A stretch of 64,000 bases of DNA from Actinospineispora acaciae DSM 45401 (GTDB lineage Bacteria > Actinomycetota > Actinomycetes > Mycobacteriales > Pseudonocardiaceae): contig NZ_JIAI01000013.1 of assembly GCF_000620785.1 (NCBI RefSeq), forward strand, positions 150,653 through 214,652, written 5' to 3'. A program made the position numbers and the translations under genes. A model generated the notes under the pieces. The model was not told the origin of the DNA. It ran no database searches and saw only the letters and a program-made list of their open reading frames with translations. This document shows positions 1 through 8,814 of this stretch, piece by piece. The stretch's first letter is position 1, and every line of letters starts with the position of its first letter.

Positions 1-16
1 CTCCTAAAAATACCCC

Positions 17-46
17 TTGACGCCGCCCGGCGCCCGCGTCCAGACT
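17..46 (+). promoter_or_regulatory. Possible promoter of the SDR gene
   Basis: A TTGACG box (17-22) and a weak CAGACT box (41-46) are separated by 18 bp, about 40 bp before the ATG of the SDR gene. Only the -35 element is close to consensus, and the window edge hides anything further upstream. Confidence 0.3.
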
Positions 47-84
47 TTTGGAGTCATCACTACAGAAATTGAGGAGGGCACCGC

Positions 85-828
85 ATGTCGAAGCTGAACG
101 GGAAGGTCGCGCTGGTCACCGGGGGGAGCCGGGGCATCGGGGCGGCCATCGCCGCCCGCCTGGCCGAGGACGGCGCCGACGTGGCGATCACCTACCGGGC
201 GGCCAAGGACAAGGCGGACGAGGTGGTGGAGCGGATCGAGCGGACCGGCCGGCGGGCGCTGGCGATCCAGGCGGACAGCGCCGACCAGGAGGCGGTCGCC
301 GGCGCGGTCGACCGGACCGCCGCCGAGCTGGGCCGGCTGGACGTCCTGGTCAACAATGCCGGCGTCTACCCGTACGGGCCGATCGAGGAGGTCAGCGCCG
401 AGGAGCGGGACCGGGTCATCGCGGTGCACGTGACGGCCTCGTTCGTGGCATCCCAGGCCGCCGCGCGACACCTCGGCCAGGGCGGCCGGATCATCAACAT
501 GGGCAGCTGCCAGGCGCTGCACGTCCCGGTGCCCGGCCTCGCGCTCTACGCCATGACCAAGTCCGCGCTGGACGGCCTGACCAAGGCGCTGGCCCGCGAG
601 CTCGGCCCCAGGGGCATCACCGCCAACGTGCTGCACCCCGGCCCCACCGACTCGGACATGAACCCGGCGGACGGCGGCGAGGCGGCCGACATCCAGCGCG
701 AGTGGTCCGCGCTCGGCCACTACGGCACGACGGAGGACATCGCGGCCACCGTCTCCCACCTGGCCGGCCCCGAGGGCCGCATGATCAACGGCGCCTCCCT
801 GCTGATCGACGGCGGCACGAACGCCTGA
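85..828 (+). CDS. SDR-family NAD(P)-dependent oxidoreductase
   Basis: A 247-residue classical short-chain dehydrogenase/reductase, the usual family length. The nucleotide-binding motif TGGSRGIG is at residues 12-19, NNAG at 90-93, and the catalytic Ser141, Tyr155 and Lys159 (YAMTK) are all present. The Asn usually found in the catalytic tetrad is replaced by His115 in the VHV segment. The start has a strong GAGGAGG ribosome site 8 bases upstream. The substrate cannot be read from the sequence; many relatives are annotated loosely as 3-oxoacyl-ACP reductases. The gene is monocistronic and is followed at once by a strong hairpin. Confidence 0.9.
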   Translation: MSKLNGKVALVTGGSRGIGAAIAARLAEDGADVAITYRAAKDKADEVVERIERTGRRALAIQADSADQEAVAGAVDRTAAELGRLDVLVNNAGVYPYGPIEEVSAEERDRVIAVHVTASFVASQAAARHLGQGGRIINMGSCQALHVPVPGLALYAMTKSALDGLTKALARELGPRGITANVLHPGPTDSDMNPADGGEAADIQREWSALGHYGTTEDIAATVSHLAGPEGRMINGASLLIDGGTNA

Positions 829-831
829 GTG

Positions 832-881
832 AACCCGTGAGTGGTTAGCGTGGCTATAGCAACGCTAACCACTCACGGGTT
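832..881 (+). terminator. Perfect 20-bp hairpin followed by a T-rich run; copy 1 of a dispersed palindrome
   Basis: The arms 832-851 and 862-881 are perfectly complementary over 20 bp around a 10-base loop that is itself largely palindromic (GCTATAGC). ATTTT follows the right arm. Four bases after the SDR stop codon, this looks like its intrinsic terminator. The outer 15 bases, CCCGTGAGTGGTTAG, recur in the hairpin at 17496-17541, so this is a repeat family as well as a terminator. Confidence 0.75.
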
Positions 882-1020
882 ATTTTCGAACCGCTTCTCT
901 GGCCCTGTGTCATCGTTATCCTTCTGCGTGCACAGAAAGAATTCCGTCGCTGTCTGTTCATGACGGTCTTTGTACCGAGCTTGTACAAACGGCGCGGCGG
1001 AGACATAAAGGAGTTAAGCG

Positions 1021-1622
1021 ATGCCGCCGTCCAACCGTCCAGACGCCCCACCGGTCGTGTGGGAGCCATGCTCAAGCACTACCGCGACCGGGCCGGGCTC
1101 AGCCAGGACAAACTCGCGCAGCGGATCAACTTCAGCGCCGCGCCGGTCGCGTCGGTGGAGACCGGGCGACGCAAGCCGAGTGAGGAATTCGCAGGCCTCT
1201 GCGACAAAGCCACGGAGCGGCGGGTGGATTGACGATCCCGGCAGCAAATCCTCACCAAGGAACAACCCCCGGCGGTGCGCTTTGTGATCGACGAGTACGC
1301 CCTGCGCTACCCGGTTGGCGAGGCGAGTGTCATGGACGCCCAGCTGGAGCATCTCGTGCAGGTCGTGTCCGACGGGCTAGCTCATGTCCAGGTGGTCCCG
1401 GCGGGCGCGCTACCCGGCATCGGCGGGGCGTTCGTCCTGGCCACCGTTGACGGCCGAACAGTAGGCTACGAAGAGTCAACTTCACACGGGACAGTCCTCA
1501 CGGAGGAGCGGGACCTGCACCGGCTGGAGGTCATCTACGACCACCTGCTGGGTGAGGCGGACTCGCCAGCACGCTCCCTGGAACGGATACAGAGAGTCAG
1601 GAACGAACTATGGAAGACCTGA
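1021..1622 (+). pseudogene. XRE-family regulator with DUF5753, internally deleted and frameshifted
   Basis: A good ribosome site (AAAGGAG) precedes ATG 1021, but that frame runs out of recognisable sequence within about a dozen codons. The HTH (AGLSQDKLAQRINF, ending near 1210) is in another frame. That second frame meets a TGA at 1230-1232 and then continues as the C-terminal half of DUF5753, from QQILTKEQPP near 1240 to 1622. About 90 residues of the DUF5753 N-terminal half that normally lie between the two parts are missing. The gene therefore has a frameshift, a stop and an internal deletion, and cannot make a normal regulator. Such regulators are usually paired with a DUF397 gene, which follows here intact. 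Confidence 0.75.
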
Positions 1623-1822
1623 CCGGGCTCCGCTGGTTCAAGTCGAGCCACAGCGATGGCGGCGGCGGCGCCGGCGGCGGCGACTGTCTCGAAGCCGCCG
1701 GGCTCGGTGACCGCCGGGCCGTGCGCGACTCCACGGACCCCGACGGGCCGGCGTTCGTGTTCTCGGACACCTCGTGGGCCGGGTTCGTCGCCGCGGTCAA
1801 GCGCGGGGAGTTCGACAGCTAA
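1610..1822 (+). CDS. DUF397 domain protein
   Basis: A 70-residue protein with the family hallmarks: W-F-K-S-S-H-S near the N-terminus, a central CLEA segment, VRDS, and a terminal W-x-x-F-V-A-A-V-K. DUF397 proteins are small partners of XRE-DUF5753 regulators in Actinobacteria and are often found near developmental or secondary-metabolism loci. The start overlaps the end of the broken XRE gene by 13 bases, which fits an original two-gene operon. The glycine-rich stretch after SSHSDG is longer than usual. With its partner broken, the gene may have no function or may act with a regulator elsewhere. Confidence 0.85.
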   Translation: MEDLTGLRWFKSSHSDGGGGAGGGDCLEAAGLGDRRAVRDSTDPDGPAFVFSDTSWAGFVAAVKRGEFDS

Positions 1823-1835
1823 TAGGCTCCTGGTC

Positions 1836-2411
1836 ATGGCCGTGCACCTGACCAGGATCTACACCCGCACCGGCGACGCCGGCACCACCGCGCTGGGGGA
1901 CTTCTCGCGAGTCGCCAAGACCGACGTGCGCCTCGCCGCCTACGCCGACGTGGACGAGTGCAACGCCGCCATCGGCGTCGTCCTGGCCGCCGGAAACCCC
2001 GCCGACGACGTCGCCACCGCGCTCCGCCGCGTCCAGAACGACCTGTTCGACGTCGGCGCGGACCTGTGCACGCCCATCACCCCGAACCCCGAGCACCCCC
2101 CGCTGCGCATCACCGAGGACTACGTCACCCGCCTGGAAACCGCCTGCGACGAGTTCAACCAGCGCCTGGGCAAGCTCGACTCCTTCATCCTCCCCGGCGG
2201 CACCCCGGCCGCCGCCTACCTGCACGTCGCACGCACGGTGGCCCGACGGGCGGAGCGAGCCGTCTGGTCCCTCCTGGAGGCCGACGAGGAACGAACCAAC
2301 CCGCTCACCGCGAAGTACCTGAACCGCCTCTCCGACCTGCTGTTCATCTTCTGCCGAGTGGCCAACCCCGACGGTGACGTGCTCTGGCGCCCGGGCGGGG
2401 GTACGGACTAA
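1836..2411 (+). CDS. PduO-type cob(I)yrinic acid a,c-diamide / cob(I)alamin adenosyltransferase
   Basis: A 191-residue protein that transfers the adenosyl group of ATP to cob(I)alamin, making coenzyme B12. The N-terminal TRTGDAGTTALGD (residues 8-20) is the ATP-binding signature of the PduO family. The DECNAAIG helix, the FDVGADL segment and the closing LNRLSDLLF are also typical. ATG 1836 is chosen because the family begins a few residues before TRTGD; the reading frame extends further upstream but through DUF397 sequence. The last four bases overlap the stop of the convergent DUF2550 gene. An adenosyltransferase beside DUF2550 and the atp operon is also the mycobacterial order. Confidence 0.92.
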   Translation: MAVHLTRIYTRTGDAGTTALGDFSRVAKTDVRLAAYADVDECNAAIGVVLAAGNPADDVATALRRVQNDLFDVGADLCTPITPNPEHPPLRITEDYVTRLETACDEFNQRLGKLDSFILPGGTPAAAYLHVARTVARRAERAVWSLLEADEERTNPLTAKYLNRLSDLLFIFCRVANPDGDVLWRPGGGTD

Positions 2412-2854
2412 GAAGCCCGGCGGTAACCACCAAGGTGGCCGGGCGGGGCGGCCTCCAGCCAGGACAGGAAGCCGGTCAGCACATCGGGGGTCATGGCCAG
2501 CTCGACGGTGCGGCGGCGGTCCCGACAGCGCAGCACCGTGGAGTCGCCGGGCACCACGTGCTCCTCGGCGGGGCCGGGACGGCGCCGGTCGATGATCTCC
2601 AGGTCAAGCCGGCTGAGCACCACGTTCGCCCGCCGGCCCAGGCTGATCACCCGGAACCAGACGAAGTCGTCGTGCTTGTAGCGCCCGACGCCCAGGTTCC
2701 ACCAGCGGGTGGACTCCGGCGCGGACGCCCGCACCCGGCGCAGCCACACGTCCACGCCCCCGGAGCGGATCAGCCGCAGCCGCCGCACCACCAGCCAGGC
2801 GACCACGGCGAACACGAGGAGCAGGACGATCCCGACGAGCTCAGAGTTCCCCAT
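2408..2854 (-). CDS. DUF2550 membrane-anchored protein
   Basis: A 148-residue protein with one N-terminal membrane helix (about residues 6-24, IVLLLVFAVVAWLVVRRL) followed by a soluble domain containing WWNLGVGRY and WFRVISLGRR, as in DUF2550. It is the conserved gene just after atpC in many Actinobacteria, here 36 bases downstream of it and probably co-transcribed. The function is unknown. The tail ends with FLSWLEAAPP, typical of the family. Confidence 0.85.
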   Translation of the reverse strand: MGNSELVGIVLLLVFAVVAWLVVRRLRLIRSGGVDVWLRRVRASAPESTRWWNLGVGRYKHDDFVWFRVISLGRRANVVLSRLDLEIIDRRRPGPAEEHVVPGDSTVLRCRDRRRTVELAMTPDVLTGFLSWLEAAPPGHLGGYRRAS

Positions 2855-2890
2855 CGTCGCCCCGCCGCCTCGTGTCCCGGGTCGCCGCCG

Positions 2891-3274
2891 CTACACGGCC
2901 GAACCGGCGGCCCGCAGCCGCGTCTCGGCGCGAGCCCTGGCCGCGGCGCCCTCGTCCGTATCCGAGTCCGCCCGGCCGGCCGCCGTTCGTGCCCGCTCCA
3001 CGTCGATCTCCTCGGAGAGCTCGGCGACCTCCGCGAGCACCGTCACCCCCTCCGGCGTGACGGACAGGAAGCCGCCGTGCACCGCCGCGGTGACCGACGT
3101 GCCGTCCGGCGTGTCGATCCGCACCACGCCGGCATGCTCCAGCTCGGCCAGCGTCGGCTCGTGACCGGGCAGGATGCCGATCTCGCCCTCGGTGGTCCGC
3201 GCGAACACGAACGTCGCGTCCCCGGACCACAGCCGCCGCTCCACGGCGACCAGCTCAACGTTCATCTGGCTCAT
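2891..3274 (-). CDS. atpC: F1Fo ATP synthase epsilon subunit
   Basis: A 127-residue central-stalk subunit. The N-terminal beta-sandwich carries the signatures LWSGDATFV and GEIGILPGHEPTLAEL, followed by GGFLSV and a short helical tail (about residues 90-125) rich in Arg, Ala and Glu. It couples rotation to catalysis and regulates hydrolysis. The ATG overlaps the atpD stop codon (ATGA), so translation is probably coupled. It is the last gene of the ATP synthase operon before DUF2550. Confidence 0.95.
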   Translation of the reverse strand: MSQMNVELVAVERRLWSGDATFVFARTTEGEIGILPGHEPTLAELEHAGVVRIDTPDGTSVTAAVHGGFLSVTPEGVTVLAEVAELSEEIDVERARTAAGRADSDTDEGAAARARAETRLRAAGSAV

Positions 3275-4722
3275 CAGCCGGCCAGCTTCTTGCGGTTGCG
3301 GTCCAGGTCGTCGAGGCCGCCGCAGAGGAAGAACGCCTGCTCGGGCACGTCGTCGAACTCGCCCTTGGCGATCTTGTCGAAGGCCTCGATGGTCTCCTTC
3401 AGCGGCACCGTGGAGCCCGCCTGACCGGTGAACTGCTCGGCCACGATCAGGTTCTGCGAGAGGAACCGCTCGATCCGCCGCGCCCGGCCGACCAGCTGCT
3501 TGTCCTCCTCGGACAGCTCGTCGATACCGAGGATGGCGATGATGTCCTGCAGGTCGTTGTAGCGCTGCAGGATCCGCTTGACCTCGTTGGCCACCCGGAA
3601 GTGCTCGTCGCCGATGTACTGCGGGTCCAGGATCCGCGAGGTCGAGCTGAGCGGGTCCACGGCCGGGTAGATGCCCTTCTGGGAGATCGGCCGGGACAGC
3701 TCCGTGGTGGCGTCCAGGTGGGCGAACGTGGTGGCCGGCGCCGGGTCGGTGTAGTCGTCGGCGGGCACGTAGATGGCCTGCATGGACGTGATCGAACGAC
3801 CCCGGGTGGAGGTGATCCGCTCCTGCAGCTCGCCCATCTCGTCGGCCAGCGTCGGCTGGTAGCCCACGGCGGAGGGCATCCGGCCCAGCAGGGTGGAGAC
3901 CTCCGAGCCGGCCTGGGTGAACCGGAAGATGTTGTCGATGAACAGCAGCACGTCCTGGTTCTGCTCGTCCCGGAAGTACTCCGCCATGGTCAGCGCGGAC
4001 AGCCCGACCCGCATACGGGTGCCGGGCGGCTCGTCCATCTGGCCGAACACCAGCGCGGTGTCCTTGATGACGCCGGACTCCGTCATCTCGGTGAACAGGT
4101 CGTTGCCCTCGCGGGTCCGCTCGCCCACCCCGGCGAACACCGAGGTGCCACCGAAGTTCTTGGCCACACGGGTGATCATCTCCTGGATGAGCACCGTCTT
4201 GCCCACGCCGGCGCCGCCGAACAGGCCGATCTTCCCACCCTGCACGTACGGGGTGAGCAGGTCGATGACCTTGATGCCGGTCTCCAGCATCTCGGTCTTG
4301 CCCTCGAGCTGGTCGAAGGACGGCGCCTTGCGGTGGATGCCCCAGCGCTCGCCGGTGATCTTCAGGTCGGGCTTGTCCAGGCAGTCGCCGAGGGCGTTGA
4401 ACACGTGCCCCTTGACCTGGTCGCCGACCGGCACCGAGATCGGACCGCCGGAGTTGGCCACCGGGGCGCCCCGGACCAGGCCGTCGGTGGGTTGCATGGA
4501 GATGGCCCGCACCAGGTTGTCGCCGAGGTGCTGGGCGACCTCCAGGGTCAGCGTCTTGGTCTGCCCGCCGAGGGTGACCTCGGTGGACAGCGAGTTGTAC
4601 AGCTCGGGCACGGCGTCACGCGGGAACTCCACGTCGACGACCGGTCCGGTGACCCTGACCACCCGGCCGGCCTCGGTCGCGGTGTTGCCCTCGGAGTGAG
4701 TGGTCTCAGCGGTGACTGTCAT
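3274..4722 (-). CDS. atpD: F1Fo ATP synthase beta subunit
   Basis: A 482-residue catalytic subunit of the F1 head. The P-loop GGAGVGKT is at residues 169-176, the GERTREGND segment follows, and the Walker B strand DVLLFIDNIFRF is present, as is the signature PAVDPLSSTSR. The N-terminal 14 residues before the beta-barrel are poorly conserved, as is normal. It lies 2 bases downstream of atpG and overlaps atpC. Confidence 0.98.
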   Translation of the reverse strand: MTVTAETTHSEGNTATEAGRVVRVTGPVVDVEFPRDAVPELYNSLSTEVTLGGQTKTLTLEVAQHLGDNLVRAISMQPTDGLVRGAPVANSGGPISVPVGDQVKGHVFNALGDCLDKPDLKITGERWGIHRKAPSFDQLEGKTEMLETGIKVIDLLTPYVQGGKIGLFGGAGVGKTVLIQEMITRVAKNFGGTSVFAGVGERTREGNDLFTEMTESGVIKDTALVFGQMDEPPGTRMRVGLSALTMAEYFRDEQNQDVLLFIDNIFRFTQAGSEVSTLLGRMPSAVGYQPTLADEMGELQERITSTRGRSITSMQAIYVPADDYTDPAPATTFAHLDATTELSRPISQKGIYPAVDPLSSTSRILDPQYIGDEHFRVANEVKRILQRYNDLQDIIAILGIDELSEEDKQLVGRARRIERFLSQNLIVAEQFTGQAGSTVPLKETIEAFDKIAKGEFDDVPEQAFFLCGGLDDLDRNRKKLAG

Positions 4723-4724
4723 CG

Positions 4725-5678
4725 TTAGTTCTCACTTCCTACGGCGACGAGCGCGTCGGCACCGCCGACGATCTCGCTGATCTCCTGGGTGATCTGGGCC
4801 TGGCGGGCCTGGTTGGCCTCCAGGGTCAGGCTCTTGATGAGGTCGTTGGCATTGTCCGTCGCGGCCTTCATGGCGCGCTGGCGCGCCGCCGACTCCGAGG
4901 CCGCCGAGTCCAGCAGCGCCGCGAACAGCCGGGCGCTGACGTACTTGGGCAGCAGGGCCGCGAACAGGGTGTCCGCGTCCGGCTCGAAGGCGTACATGGC
5001 GCGCGGCCCGGCCGGAGTGGCGGTGGCGGACTGGTCCGCCTCCACGTACTCGACCTCGATCGGAGCCATCCGGTGCGCCTGCGGTACCTGGGTCACCATG
5101 TTCTTGAACTCGGTGTACACCAGGTGCAGCTCGTCCACGCCGAGCACGCCGTCCGGGCCTGGGCCGCCGTCCGGCTCGTCGTCGGTCCCGGCCATGAAGG
5201 CGGCCACCAGGGTGTCGGCGGCCTCCTTCGCGTCCAGGTAGCCGGGCTGCTCGGAGAAGCCGGTCCAGGACGCCTCCACCTCGCGCTTGCGGAACCGGTA
5301 GTAGCTCACGCCCTTGCGGCCGATCACGTACCGGACCACGTCCTTGCCCTGCTCGCGCAGCATCTCCTCCAGCTCGCGGGCGGCCTTGAGCACGTTGGCG
5401 TTGTAGCCGCCGCACTGCCCCCGGTCGCTGGTGACCACCAGCACCGCCGCGCGGCGCGGGTTCGGCCGGGCGACCAGCAGCGGGTGGTCCAGCGCCGAGT
5501 TGTTGGCCAGCTCGGTGATGACCCGGGTCATCTCCTCCGCGTAGGGCTTGGAGGCCTCCACCCGGGCGCGCGCCTTCATGATCCGCGAGGTGGCGATCAG
5601 CTCCATCGCCCTGGTGATCTTCTTGATCGACTGCGTGGAGCGGATCCGCCGCCGCAGTACCCGAATCTGTGCCGCCAT
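4725..5678 (-). CDS. atpG: F1Fo ATP synthase gamma subunit
   Basis: A 317-residue rotor subunit. The N-terminal coiled-coil helix starts RVLRRRIRSTQSIKKITRAM and the C-terminal helix ends with ITQEISEIVGGADAL, the family signature. A Gly/Asp/Pro-rich stretch around residues 165-182 corresponds to the extra loop known in actinobacterial gamma subunits, which explains why the protein is longer than the roughly 287 residues of enterobacterial gamma. The start lies 14 bases after the atpA stop. Confidence 0.96.
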   Translation of the reverse strand: MAAQIRVLRRRIRSTQSIKKITRAMELIATSRIMKARARVEASKPYAEEMTRVITELANNSALDHPLLVARPNPRRAAVLVVTSDRGQCGGYNANVLKAARELEEMLREQGKDVVRYVIGRKGVSYYRFRKREVEASWTGFSEQPGYLDAKEAADTLVAAFMAGTDDEPDGGPGPDGVLGVDELHLVYTEFKNMVTQVPQAHRMAPIEVEYVEADQSATATPAGPRAMYAFEPDADTLFAALLPKYVSARLFAALLDSAASESAARQRAMKAATDNANDLIKSLTLEANQARQAQITQEISEIVGGADALVAVGSEN

Positions 5679-5692
5679 CTGCGCCTACCCGC

Positions 5693-7342
5693 TCAGCTCG
5701 CGGCCGGTGCCGGCTTGTTGACCTTCACCGACTCGCGCGTGGTCTCCGACTCGTCCATGGCCTCGGCGGCGGCCTCCTTCGGCACCACCGAGGACCCGTC
5801 GGTCGCGGTGAACTGCTTCTTGAACTCGCCCACCAGGTCGACCAGCCGCCGCTTGGACTCGTCGGAGAGCTGGCCGGTGTCGCGGATCTCCGCCAGCAGG
5901 CCGGACGCGTTGCGCCGGGCGTGGTCGAGGAACTCGCCCTCGAACCGGCTCACGTCCCCGACCGGCACCGAGTCCAGGTGCCCCTGGGTGCCCAGGAAGA
6001 TCGAGACGACCTGCTCCTCCACCGGGAACGGCGAGTACTGGGCCTGCTTGAGCACCTCCACCAGCCGGCTGCCGCGCTCCAGGGAGGCGGCCGAGGCGGC
6101 GTCCAGGTCGGAGCCGAACGCGGCGAACGCCTCCAGCTCGCGGTACTGCGACAGGTCCAGCCGCAGCGAGCCCGACACCTGCCGCATCGCCTTGACCTGC
6201 GCGGAGCCACCGACCCGGGAGACCGAGATGCCGACGTTGATGGCCGGCCGGACGCCCTGGTTGAACAGGTCGGACTCCAGGAAGCACTGGCCGTCGGTGA
6301 TGGAGATGACGTTGGTCGGGATGTACGCCGAGACGTCGTTTGCCTTGGTCTCGATGATCGGCAGCCCGGTCATCGAGCCGGCGCCCAGCTCGTCGGAGAG
6401 CTTCGCGCAGCGCTCCAGCAGCCGGGAGTGCAGGTAGAAGACGTCGCCCGGGTAGGCCTCGCGGCCCGGCGGGCGGCGCAGCAGCAGCGAGATCGCGCGG
6501 TACGCCTCGGCCTGCTTGGACAGGTCGTCGAACACGATCAGCACGTGCTTGCCCTGGTACATCCAGTGCTGGCCGATGGCCGAGCCGGTGTACGGGGCCA
6601 GCCACTTGAAGCCGGCCGGGTCGGAGGCGGGAGCGGCCACGATCGTGGTGTACTCCAGCGCGCCGGCCTCCTCCAGCGCCTGGCGGACGCCGGCGATGGT
6701 GGAGCCCTTCTGGCCGACGGCCACGTAGATGCAGCGGACCTGCTTCTCCGGGTCGCCGCTGGCCCAGTTCTCCTTCTGGTTGATGATCGTGTCCACGCAG
6801 ACCGCCGTCTTGCCGGTCTTGCGGTCACCGATGATCAGCTGGCGCTGGCCACGGCCGATCGGGGTCATCGAGTCGATGGCCTTGATACCGGTCTGCAGCG
6901 CCTGCTTGACGCTCTGGCGCTGGACCACGGAGGCGGCCTGCAGCTCCAGCTCGCGCTGGGTCTCGGCCTCGATCTCGCCGAGCCCGTCGATGGGCGCGCC
7001 CAGCGGGTCGATCACGCGGCCGAGGAAGTTGTCGCCGACCGGCACCGAGAGCACGCTGCCGGTCCGCTTGACCTGCTGGCCCTCCTCGATGCCGCTGTAC
7101 GGGCCGAGGATGACGGCGCCGATCTCGCGCACGTCCAGGTTCAGCGCGACGCCCAGCACGCCGCCCTCGAACTCCAGCAGCTCGTTGGTCATCGCCGAGG
7201 GCAGGCCCTCGACGTGGGCGATGCCGTCACCGGTGTCGGAGACGGTGCCCACCTCTTCCCGCGAGGTCTCGGTCTCCAACGACGAGACGTAGCTCGCGAT
7301 CGCGCTCCGGATCTCGTCCGAGGAGATCGTCAGCTCTGCCAT
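5693..7342 (-). CDS. atpA: F1Fo ATP synthase alpha subunit
   Basis: A 549-residue non-catalytic nucleotide-binding subunit of F1. The start MAELTISSDEI is the family start; the frame stays open far upstream but only through atpH antisense-like sequence. The P-loop GDRKTGKT is at 172-179 and the signature PAINVGISVSRVGGSAQ at the C-terminal third. A long acidic, alanine-rich C-terminal tail (after residue about 515) is an actinobacterial feature. It lies about 50 bases downstream of atpH. Confidence 0.97.
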   Translation of the reverse strand: MAELTISSDEIRSAIASYVSSLETETSREEVGTVSDTGDGIAHVEGLPSAMTNELLEFEGGVLGVALNLDVREIGAVILGPYSGIEEGQQVKRTGSVLSVPVGDNFLGRVIDPLGAPIDGLGEIEAETQRELELQAASVVQRQSVKQALQTGIKAIDSMTPIGRGQRQLIIGDRKTGKTAVCVDTIINQKENWASGDPEKQVRCIYVAVGQKGSTIAGVRQALEEAGALEYTTIVAAPASDPAGFKWLAPYTGSAIGQHWMYQGKHVLIVFDDLSKQAEAYRAISLLLRRPPGREAYPGDVFYLHSRLLERCAKLSDELGAGSMTGLPIIETKANDVSAYIPTNVISITDGQCFLESDLFNQGVRPAINVGISVSRVGGSAQVKAMRQVSGSLRLDLSQYRELEAFAAFGSDLDAASAASLERGSRLVEVLKQAQYSPFPVEEQVVSIFLGTQGHLDSVPVGDVSRFEGEFLDHARRNASGLLAEIRDTGQLSDESKRRLVDLVGEFKKQFTATDGSSVVPKEAAAEAMDESETTRESVKVNKPAPAAS

Positions 7343-7392
7343 GGCTATACGGTTTCCTTCTCTGTTCGCAAATACGTCTCGTCGTCGTGGGG

Positions 7393-8223
7393 CTATTTCG
7401 GCAGGGAACGGCGGGCGGCGCGCAGCTTGTTGGACACGCTGCCGTCGATCACCTCGCCGCCGACCCGGACCACCAGGCCGCCGAGCAGCGACGGGTCCAG
7501 CTCGACCTGCAGCGACATCGGCCTGCCGTAGAGCCTGGTCAGGGACTCGGTGAGCCGCTGCTCCTGCGCGGGGGTGAGCGCCACCGGGGTGCCGACGTGC
7601 GCCACGTAGCGGTCCCGGCGGGCGGCGGCCAGCTCGGCGAGCTCCTCGGACGCGAGGTCGAGGTGGCGCCCGCGCGGGGTGCGCACGGTCTGCGCCAGCA
7701 GCGCCTTGGTGACCGGGCCGACCTTGTCGCCCAGCACCTCGTCGAGCAGCCGCACCCGCGACTCGTCGGGCGCGGTGGGGTCGGCGAGCAGGGTGGCCAG
7801 CCGGGGCTCGCGGTTGAGGATCCGGCCGAACCGGAACAGCTCGTCCTCCACGTCCTCCAGCGTGCCGTCCTTCTCCGCCGCCCCCAGGGTGGCGCGCCTG
7901 GCCAGCAGCTCGACCGCCTCGACCAGGTCGACCGGCCGCGACCAGCGACCGGAGACCAGGTCCGACACGGTGTCCAGGGCGGGCCTTCCGAGCTGGGCGC
8001 CGAGCACCTGGTCGGCCAGCCGGGACCGGCTCGCGGCCGGCACCGAGGCGTCGGCCAGGTGCCGCCGCAGGGTGGGCTCGGCGAGCAGCAGCCGCATCAC
8101 GGCGTACAGCTCGTCGCCCAGCGTCGCCAGCTCGGCCGCCGAGGCGGCGTCCACCCTGGCGTCCAGCCGGGCCTCCGCCTCGGTGAGCGACTCGCGGCTC
8201 GCCGCCTGCAGCACGACCGCCAT
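7393..8223 (-). CDS. atpH: F1Fo ATP synthase delta subunit
   Basis: A 276-residue peripheral-stalk subunit. It is about 100 residues longer than E. coli delta, as usual in Actinobacteria, because it carries an N-terminal helical repeat (ARLDARVDAASAAELATLGDEL) before the OSCP-type domain. The C-terminal signature LDPSLLGGLVVRVGGEVIDGS is clear. The ATG overlaps the atpF stop codon (ATGA), so the pair should be translationally coupled. Confidence 0.95.
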   Translation of the reverse strand: MAVVLQAASRESLTEAEARLDARVDAASAAELATLGDELYAVMRLLLAEPTLRRHLADASVPAASRSRLADQVLGAQLGRPALDTVSDLVSGRWSRPVDLVEAVELLARRATLGAAEKDGTLEDVEDELFRFGRILNREPRLATLLADPTAPDESRVRLLDEVLGDKVGPVTKALLAQTVRTPRGRHLDLASEELAELAAARRDRYVAHVGTPVALTPAQEQRLTESLTRLYGRPMSLQVELDPSLLGGLVVRVGGEVIDGSVSNKLRAARRSLPK

Positions 8224-8786
8224 CAGCCGGCCCCTCCAGACTGGGCCGGCGTCTTGTCGGTGGCGGCGGCAGGCATCTGGTCGAGCTGCTGCAGGAACGC
8301 GTCCACGGTGGTCCGCTTGTTCTCGTCGTCGGACAGCTCGTGCCCGACCAGCTGCTCGGCCAGCTGCACGGACAGCGCGCCCAGCTCGCCACGGAGCTGC
8401 CGCACCACCTGCTCGCGCTGGGTGGACAGCTGCTCCTCGCCACGCTGGCGGATGCGCTCGACCTCGGCGTTGGCCTGCTCGCGCAGCTCGTCGCGGATCC
8501 GCTCGCCGTCCGCGCGGGCCTGATCCCTTATCTTGGCCGCCTCGGTGCGGGCCTCGGCCAGCGCTTCTTCGTAGCGCTCCTCGGCCTGCTTGAACCGGCG
8601 GGCCGCGCCCTCCGCGTCCTCGACCTGCTTCTGCACCATGTTCTGCCGCTGCTCCAGCGAGCGCGACAGCGGCGGCCACACGAAGCGCCCGAGCACGAAC
8701 AGGATGATCAGGAAGGCAACCAGCTCGGCGATGATCGTGCCGTTCGGCACCAGGAAGTTGTCCGCCGCCAGCACGGTGGTTGTCAT
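8223..8786 (-). CDS. atpF: F1Fo ATP synthase b subunit
   Basis: A 187-residue peripheral-stalk protein: one N-terminal membrane helix (about residues 18-38, IIAELVAFLIILFVLGRFVWPPL) followed by a long charged coiled coil (about residues 45-150). ATG 8786 is preferred, with GGGGAG upstream; a GTG one codon earlier (8789) is equally possible. The C-terminal tail is Ala/Pro/Gly-rich and poorly conserved. It overlaps atpH and follows atpE. Confidence 0.94.
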   Translation of the reverse strand: MTTTVLAADNFLVPNGTIIAELVAFLIILFVLGRFVWPPLSRSLEQRQNMVQKQVEDAEGAARRFKQAEERYEEALAEARTEAAKIRDQARADGERIRDELREQANAEVERIRQRGEEQLSTQREQVVRQLRGELGALSVQLAEQLVGHELSDDENKRTTVDAFLQQLDQMPAAATDKTPAQSGGAG

Positions 8787-8814
8787 CACGGTCTCCCCAC
8801 TAGGCCGGAAACGA

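Noticed and set aside
5669..7531. A 620-codon plus-strand frame
   Set aside because: It is entirely antisense to atpA and the start of atpH, with typical shadow composition and no ribosome site.
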